Below, in pieces: positions 35,224-39,705 of a DNA stretch of 39,705 nucleotides. The stretch spans positions 1-39,705 of the forward strand of contig JAFMIA010000025.1 of assembly GCA_017854255.1 (NCBI GenBank), read 5' to 3'. The notes below the pieces were generated by a model, which was not told where the DNA came from, did not search any database, and saw nothing but the letters and a program-made list of their open reading frames with translations. The position numbers were made by a program, and so were the translations under genes. The first letter of the stretch is position 1. Each line of letters starts with the position of its first letter. Origin of the DNA: Pseudomonadales bacterium (GTDB lineage: Bacteria; Pseudomonadota; Gammaproteobacteria; Pseudomonadales; Azotimanducaceae).

Positions 35224-35700
35224 TTGGCCACCAAAAAAAAATTAAGCCCTGGCACCATCGCGAGAAATAAAAAGGCGGGTTTCGAATATCATTTCCATGA
35301 AAAATTCGAAGCCGGCCTGGTATTAGAAGGCTGGGAAGTGAAATCAATTCGGGCCGGCCGGATCCAGCTGACCGATACCTACATCTTTTTTAAACGCAAC
35401 GAGGCCTTCCTCCTGGGAGCAAACATTACCCCTTTGCATTCGGCCTCAACGCATGTGGTCGCAGACGCACAAAGACTTAGAAAGCTGCTACTGAACCGGC
35501 GGGAAATTGCGCGCCTAATCGGCGGGGTGCAACAAAAAGGATTTACCTGTGTCCCTTTGGCGCTTTACTGGAAAGGACCCTTAGTTAAGTGCGAATTAGC
35601 GCTGGCTTCTGGTAAGAAAGAACATGACAAACGCGCCACCATCAAAGAACGGGATTGGCAGCGTGATAAACAGCGGATCGCGAAAGACTATCAGCGCTAG
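35224..35700 (+). CDS. smpB: SsrA-binding protein SmpB
   Basis: SmpB binds tmRNA and is needed for trans-translation rescue of stalled ribosomes. The OB-fold blocks [26 protein letters not shown] region and [13 protein letters not shown] are intact, and the C-terminal [26 protein letters not shown] tail, which mimics codon-anticodon contacts, is complete. The TTG at 35224 gives 158 residues (E. coli 160) beginning with the basic [17 protein letters not shown]. The longer reading upstream lies in the promoter. No tmRNA gene is seen beside it. Its stop overlaps that of the next gene at CTAG (35697-35700). Confidence 0.96.
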   Translation: MATKKKLSPGTIARNKKAGFEYHFHEKFEAGLVLEGWEVKSIRAGRIQLTDTYIFFKRNEAFLLGANITPLHSASTHVVADAQRLRKLLLNRREIARLIGGVQQKGFTCVPLALYWKGPLVKCELALASGKKEHDKRATIKERDWQRDKQRIAKDYQR

Positions 35701-36047
35701 TCGTAAACGATATAGCCTCTACTTCGCAAACATTGCCGAGCAACTTTTGCTTTTTTCGCTTCTGATGCGGCCAACCCTTTGGCGCCGCCAGCTGTGACGC
35801 CGGCGCCAGCGGCTTTTTTTGCACTCGATTCATCACCAACCGCCATACTCAACAATCCACCAAAGAGACCCGTCAGGGCGCTAGAAGTCGCAATGATCTG
35901 GCCACTGTTAACCTGATCGGCGTAGTACTGACATTCTTTGAGATCGGCCTCGTAGGCTTCTTGATCTACCCCGGCCTGATCAACGATCGGAGTTGACGCG
36001 CAGCCCGCTAACAGTAACACCAGGGTCAAGCGCATCACCCAAATCAT
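35697..36047 (-). CDS. small glycine-zipper-like lipoprotein
   Basis: A 116-residue secreted lipoprotein of unknown function. The signal [16 protein letters not shown] places the lipidated Cys at residue 16. A short helical stretch with [10 protein letters not shown] precedes a Gly/Ala-rich central segment ([28 protein letters not shown] region) of glycine-zipper type. The C-terminal [11 protein letters not shown] is typical of small lipoproteins of this group, where the two remaining Cys may form a disulfide. The ATG at 36047 is chosen for GGAGG six bases upstream. It is convergent with smpB and shares its CTAG stop. Its site, outer membrane or inner membrane, is unknown. Confidence 0.85.
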   Translation of the reverse strand: MIWVMRLTLVLLLAGCASTPIVDQAGVDQEAYEADLKECQYYADQVNSGQIIATSSALTGLFGGLLSMAVGDESSAKKAAGAGVTAGGAKGLAASEAKKAKVARQCLRSRGYIVYD

Positions 36048-36216
36048 TTTCAACCTCCAGAGCGAACGATTCATCCGTTTACGATTTTTTACTCGCCAAA
36101 AGACCATTAACACAGTAACAAAAACCTAAGCCATTATTTCAACCGATCTCGAAAAAATGATTGCGGGCATAATACTGGATTTGTGCTTTGCATTCACCGC
36201 ACACACCCTTCCGGAT

Positions 36217-36230
36217 GTTAGTCGACTAAC
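36217..36230. repeat. 14-bp perfect palindrome
   Basis: GTTAGTCGACTAAC is a perfect palindrome without spacer, about 36 nt before the tandem repeat. It could be a regulator site; no gene starts nearby. Confidence 0.6.
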
Positions 36231-36265
36231 TTACCACGTAGACCTAGAGAGCCAACGCTATTTGG

Positions 36266-36321
36266 TTCTGGGATTCTGGGATTCTGGGATTCTGGGATTC
36301 TGGGATTCTGGGATTCTGGGA
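36266..36321. repeat. 8-bp tandem repeat, seven exact copies
   Basis: TTCTGGGA is repeated seven times without any mismatch over 56 nt in non-coding DNA. The unit is not a multiple of three. Exact repetition points to recent slippage, so copy number may vary between strains. Confidence 0.97.
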
Positions 36322-36322
36322 T

Positions 36323-36356
36323 GAGCTTGTATCCAGTTTTGAAACCAACAAGGCTC
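36323..36356. repeat. imperfect inverted repeat next to the tandem repeat
   Basis: GAGCTTGT (36323-36330) pairs with ACAAGGCTC (36348-36356) with one bulged G. The loop contains GTTT and AAAC, which may extend the fold. It directly follows the tandem repeat. Confidence 0.45.
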
Positions 36357-36361
36357 TAACA

Positions 36362-36400
36362 GAAAAAAACCGGATTAAACGCAAGGCCTAATCCGGTTTT
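36362..36400 (-). terminator. intrinsic terminator of the cold-shock gene
   Basis: On the minus strand AAAACCGGATTA (36400-36389) and TAATCCGGTTTT (36377-36366) form a perfect 12-bp stem, followed by a further T run. It lies 18 nt beyond the cold-shock stop codon. Confidence 0.9.
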
Positions 36401-36418
36401 CAAGTTTCTTACGATCGA

Positions 36419-36625
36419 TTAAACAACCGTTACGTTCGCTGCCTGTAGGCCTTTGTCGCCTTGCTGTACTTCGAACTCTACTTCTTGGCCATCTCTAAGC
36501 GATGAAACGCCTGGTGAGGTAATCGCGCGAAAATGTACGAATACATCTTTGCCGCCTTCCTGAGAGATAAAACCGTAACCTTTTTGGTCGTCAAACCATT
36601 TTACTTGTCCACGTACTGTAGCCAT
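36419..36625 (-). CDS. CspA-family cold-shock protein
   Basis: A 68-residue single cold-shock domain, an RNA chaperone type that binds single-stranded nucleic acid. RNP1 (KGYGFI) and RNP2 (VFVHF) are intact, and the domain fills the entire protein. The ATG at 36625 gives the family start [18 protein letters not shown] and follows AAGGAAAG. The leader from the predicted promoter is about 145 nt, similar to the long structured leaders of cold-inducible csp genes. Several paralogues are usual per genome, so cold induction of this copy is inference. It is bounded on both sides by strong terminators and thus stands alone. Confidence 0.95.
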   Translation of the reverse strand: MATVRGQVKWFDDQKGYGFISQEGGKDVFVHFRAITSPGVSSLRDGQEVEFEVQQGDKGLQAANVTVV

Positions 36626-36777
36626 TTTTCTTTCCTTACAAGTGAGTTTTCTCCAGAGCAGCAATCACTACCTGAAGGCTGAGAGACTTCAAAATACTTA
36701 CGAGCGGAGGAAGAAAACGAAAGTGTTACACAAACTACGCGGTCATAAATAGGTGCGGTCATCGAACCAGCTCGCGC

Positions 36778-36806
36778 AGTGTACCTGATCGGAAACTGAA
36801 TGTCAC
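36778..36806 (-). promoter_or_regulatory. promoter of the cold-shock gene
   Basis: On the minus strand GTGACA (36806-36801) and TACACT (36783-36778) are 17 nt apart. Transcription would start near 36770, leaving a leader of about 145 nt before the ATG at 36625. Confidence 0.6.
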
Positions 36807-36810
36807 AAAT

Positions 36811-36837
36811 AAAAAAGGCGGCCAACGGCCGCCTTTT
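36811..36837 (-). terminator. intrinsic terminator of the TonB-dependent receptor gene
   Basis: AAAAGGCGGCC (36813-36823) and GGCCGCCTTTT (36827-36837) form a perfect 11-bp stem with a 3-nt loop. On the minus strand a TTTTTT run results. It lies 16 nt past the receptor stop codon and abuts the cold-shock promoter. Confidence 0.92.
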
Positions 36838-36853
36838 CACCAACAAATGTTAA

Positions 36854-39705
36854 TTAATTCATCGCATTCATCGAGACCGTGAATTCAATTCCCATAAGCC
36901 GCGGCAAGGTGGTCCCCGCAGTCTGGCGGAAGAATTCTTCTTCGCCATGACGCAGAACTTGCAACACACCTGTATCATCCAACACGTTGTTAACAAAGCC
37001 AGCTACCGTCATTCGACCATCGGCAGAAGTCCAAGACGCGCGCATGTCCAACCGACCATAGGCCTCAGCCATCTCATCTTCATTTTCGAAAGGCGAGTAG
37101 TACACATCATCGATCCAGCTGTAAGAGCCGGTAAACGTGAGAGTGCTACCGGATGACAGTGGCGTTACATGCGAGACCCAGCCGTTAAATTTTGACTCCG
37201 GGACTTGCAGTAGCTGATTGCCTTTGATGTTTTTCTGTACCGTTGCCGCGCCAAACAGCGAAGCAGGCGCATCGAACCCGGCAGGATCAAGAATGAACAG
37301 ATCTTCTGAGTATTCATTTGGGGTGTAACTGAAGTTACCGCCAATCGTTAACTGATCTGTCGCCAGCCACGTCAACTCTGCTTCCATACCCATAATTTCT
37401 GCACCAGGCGCTGCAAGGACCGATGTTGAGGTCCCAAAGAAGGCACTTACTTCTGTCGCAACCGTATGAATATTTTCATAGTCGTAGTAGTAAAACGAGC
37501 CGTTCAGCTGCAAAGCGTTATCGAGCCACTGAGTTTTGTAACCAAACTCGTAGGCCAGTAATGATTCAGGATCATAGGTGGGCGTCTTGCTGAAAAACAA
37601 CAAGTTGTATCCACCGCCACGATGACCGGAAGTTACCGAGGCATAAACCATCGCATTGTCGTTCACATCATAGTCAAGGTTAACCCGGAACGTCGTCTTC
37701 GTGTCTTTGCGTTCATAAGGCCGGTAGAGGCTGACCGCAATCGGGAAACCGCCGTTGGTTGCCAGGCGCGTTGGTGTCGGTTGACCATACTCGTCAAAGA
37801 CATGACCCAGCGGGTTTTGCGCTGATATCAATGATGGATCCGTAACAAAGCCGCCATTGACAGCATTAATGCCAAACACGCCGCCCCAAAACGGGATTAG
37901 CCCACTAATATCACTCTCGGCATATCGGAACAGGTTTTCTTCTGCCAAAACTTTATCTGAGGCATATCGTAAACCGACCGTCAGAGCGAATTGATCGTTG
38001 ATCTGCCAAACCCCTTGGCTGTACGCAGCAAACGCTTCCCGCTGCGTTTGAGTGTGATAAAGCACATCCGAGCCCAAAGTATTCGGCCCCCATTGCACGT
38101 CTAAATCAGGGTTCGTGCCGTTATCACCCAGCCAGACGGCAGATAATAGGTTACGGCTTGGGTTTTCCAAAGCCGGATCTGTTACACCGATTGAACCATT
38201 GCGCTGGCAGTAAGGCGAGTCACTGCCTTCGCATGCATCGCGAGCAGAGTGCAGCGATAGAGCCTGCTGGCTCAATAAACCTGAGATCGGTAACCCGGTA
38301 AATGCGCCTGCTGCCACATCCGCCGGCAGATCGGGTCGTAAAATTGGCCCAAGGACACTGGCTGCCCCTGCTGACAATGATGTGTTATCGACATAGGGGT
38401 TGATGAATCGGCTTTCTCCTACCGCGCTATACAAATCACCGCGCTGGTCAATCGTTGCATCATAGAAAAAGATTCCAGAGGTCAGGGTCACGTTGTCGGA
38501 TAGATCCACAAATGCCATTAATTCGTGCGACTCGTAGCTCGCCTCATGATTGACATAGAACTGCCGATCGTGGAATTTACTGGCAGTATTATCATCATCA
38601 GTGGTTCGACGGTACATGATTTCATTAAAGCCAAACACGTACTTCAGTTCGATGTTGTCGGTTAGCTGATAACTGACATTCAACTGGGTAGTATCACCCT
38701 CAAACTCTTCTCGATTCAAACCATTGGTGCCTGCACAGACGTCGGAACCATTAATGTCACCCGCAAAGACGCACTGATTATAGGCATCCATGGAGGCTTG
38801 GCTTGTGTAGTTAAACCCATCGAGCGACGCGGCGGCATTCTGTCGACCATCAAAATCGCCATAGTCAATGCCCGCTCGGTTATTTTGAGCTTGAACCAAC
38901 GCACCGGTTACCGGATCGGTAAACGTGTAAACCGGCGCTGAGGGTAGCAAGAAATCACTTGCCACAGGGTTCGTTTGGGCAGGATCAATTGCGCGATAAC
39001 CCGGCACCAGCGCGTGATAATTTCTGGACGCCTCACCTTCTTCGTTCAATACGACAAGTCCGCCCCCATTCGCGCCGCCAACCGGTCGATCGGTTCGCAT
39101 GCCATTGTGCCGAACATTGACCGAGAGTCGATCACTAGGATCCCACTGAAGCTGGCCATTGAAGTTCTTGACGCCCAAGCCATCTGTGGCTTGACCATCA
39201 CCCAACTCTTGAACCGCACCATCGCGGTTTCTCAGCGCAAAGTTGACTCGGGCAGAAACGGTGTCGCTCAGGGCGCCATTCAGCATGCCATAAGACTCAA
39301 GCTGACCGGCGTTACCCATAATGGATTTTATTGACCAGTCCATTTCTTGCTGCGGCTTCTTGTACAGGATGTTGATTGCCCCGCCTACCGCATTTCGACC
39401 ATAGAGCGTGCCTTGCGGTCCCCGCAGAACTTCAACCCGAGACACATCCCAAAAGGTTTGCGCTGTCGCTGTCAGTAGATCTTCGGAATAAACACCATTC
39501 ATATAGACCGCAACACCAGGATCTCCACCGAGCGCTCGGAAGTTTCGGCCGACCCCGCGGATGGTGGCGTCATAAGGCTGAATGGTTGTGGCTGGCACAA
39601 AATTCTGGAGGTCTTCTTGATTTCGAATCCCGAAATCATCCATAAATTCTGTTGTAAAGGCCGTGATCGACATGGACGTATCTTGAATCGAGGCCTCTCG
39701 GCGCT
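36854..39705 (-). CDS. TonB-dependent outer-membrane receptor, 5' part missing
   Basis: A gated beta-barrel porin that imports siderophores, vitamins or other large substrates using TonB energy. About 949 residues are visible; the frame stays open to the window edge (RREASIQDTS before the first Met), so the ATG at 39673 is internal. The signal peptide and TonB box lie outside. The plug shows TTIRGVGRNF-type sequence, VEVLRGPQGTLYGRNAVGGAINI and then a long barrel. Two Cys pairs (CVFAGDINGSDVC and CEGSDSPYC) sit in what are probably large outer loops. The C-terminus, FTVSMNAMN, does not end in the usual aromatic residue; GIEFTVSM is the probable last strand. Substrate is unknown; no Fur box was found in the visible part. 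Confidence 0.93.
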   Translation of the reverse strand, partial: RREASIQDTSMSITAFTTEFMDDFGIRNQEDLQNFVPATTIQPYDATIRGVGRNFRALGGDPGVAVYMNGVYSEDLLTATAQTFWDVSRVEVLRGPQGTLYGRNAVGGAINILYKKPQQEMDWSIKSIMGNAGQLESYGMLNGALSDTVSARVNFALRNRDGAVQELGDGQATDGLGVKNFNGQLQWDPSDRLSVNVRHNGMRTDRPVGGANGGGLVVLNEEGEASRNYHALVPGYRAIDPAQTNPVASDFLLPSAPVYTFTDPVTGALVQAQNNRAGIDYGDFDGRQNAAASLDGFNYTSQASMDAYNQCVFAGDINGSDVCAGTNGLNREEFEGDTTQLNVSYQLTDNIELKYVFGFNEIMYRRTTDDDNTASKFHDRQFYVNHEASYESHELMAFVDLSDNVTLTSGIFFYDATIDQRGDLYSAVGESRFINPYVDNTSLSAGAASVLGPILRPDLPADVAAGAFTGLPISGLLSQQALSLHSARDACEGSDSPYCQRNGSIGVTDPALENPSRNLLSAVWLGDNGTNPDLDVQWGPNTLGSDVLYHTQTQREAFAAYSQGVWQINDQFALTVGLRYASDKVLAEENLFRYAESDISGLIPFWGGVFGINAVNGGFVTDPSLISAQNPLGHVFDEYGQPTPTRLATNGGFPIAVSLYRPYERKDTKTTFRVNLDYDVNDNAMVYASVTSGHRGGGYNLLFFSKTPTYDPESLLAYEFGYKTQWLDNALQLNGSFYYYDYENIHTVATEVSAFFGTSTSVLAAPGAEIMGMEAELTWLATDQLTIGGNFSYTPNEYSEDLFILDPAGFDAPASLFGAATVQKNIKGNQLLQVPESKFNGWVSHVTPLSSGSTLTFTGSYSWIDDVYYSPFENEDEMAEAYGRLDMRASWTSADGRMTVAGFVNNVLDDTGVLQVLRHGEEEFFRQTAGTTLPRLMGIEFTVSMNAMN

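Larger units (their letters stand above)
36048..36418. other. 371-nt gene-free stretch with repeats
   Basis: No credible gene is seen. The stretch holds a 14-bp perfect palindrome (36217-36230), a seven-copy 8-bp tandem repeat (36266-36321), an imperfect hairpin (36323-36356) and the terminator of the cold-shock gene (36362-36400). Confidence 0.6.

Noticed and set aside
36266-36321. CRISPR array
   Set aside because: The units are 8 bp, contiguous and without spacers; no cas genes are nearby.
39671-39673. ATG at 39673 as start of the TonB-dependent receptor
   Set aside because: The frame stays open to the window edge with a plug-type sequence (RREASIQDTS), and signal peptide and TonB box are missing, so this Met is internal.

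Overview
The window reads as a contiguous piece of a gammaproteobacterial chromosome, probably from a marine lineage. Gene order from greA to pnp (greA, yhbY/rlmE, ftsH, folP, glmM, secG, tRNA-Leu(GAG), tRNA-fMet, rimP, nusA, infB, rbfA, truB, rpsO, pnp) matches the Escherichia coli order. The proteins align with E. coli homologues over their full length. A TonB-dependent receptor, a sodium symporter and an hrcA gene point away from enterics. A likely CrcZ-type RNA in front of pcnB recalls the cbrB-crcZ-pcnB layout of Pseudomonas, so a Pseudomonadales/Oceanospirillales-like lineage is my best guess. This is inference, not a taxonomic assignment.

Layout. 1-300: no protein gene seen, but a probable Hfq/Crc-sponge small RNA (two exact AAN-repeat motifs and a strong terminator). 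308-3669 (+): pcnB and acs, closed by a terminator shared with pnp. 3719-19084 (-): RNA and translation block pnp-rpsO-truB-rbfA-infB-nusA-rimP, then tRNA-fMet, tRNA-Leu, secG, tpiA, glmM, folP, ftsH and rlmE, with yhbY divergent. 19509-25367 (-): dapB, carA-carB and greA. 25411-30331 (-): hrcA-grpE-dnaK-dnaJ heat-shock cluster. 30474-36047: recN, fur, bamE, ratB-ratA, a sodium symporter, smpB and a small lipoprotein in alternating orientation. 36048-36418: a gene-free stretch with an 8-bp x7 tandem repeat and palindromes. 36419-39705 (-): a cold-shock protein and a large TonB-dependent receptor running off the right edge.

The genes are mostly housekeeping: RNA decay and polyadenylation (pcnB, pnp), ribosome maturation and initiation (rimP, rbfA, infB, truB, rlmE, yhbY, rpsO), transcription elongation (nusA, greA), protein quality control (ftsH, grpE/dnaK/dnaJ, smpB) and central biosynthesis (glmM, folP, dapB, carAB). 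No phage, insertion sequence, CRISPR array, defence island or clear novel protein system was seen. The most interesting material is regulatory and non-coding: the CrcZ-like RNA, the layered grpE leader (sigma-32 promoter whose -10 could pair with the Shine-Dalgarno of a longer transcript), terminator-like hairpins in the carA and rimP leaders, the very short rpsO-pnp gap, two convergent gene pairs sharing a CTAG double stop, and the repeat locus before the cold-shock gene. Many start codons are non-ATG (TTG or GTG in about ten of 31 genes). All promoter and RNA-structure calls were made by eye.
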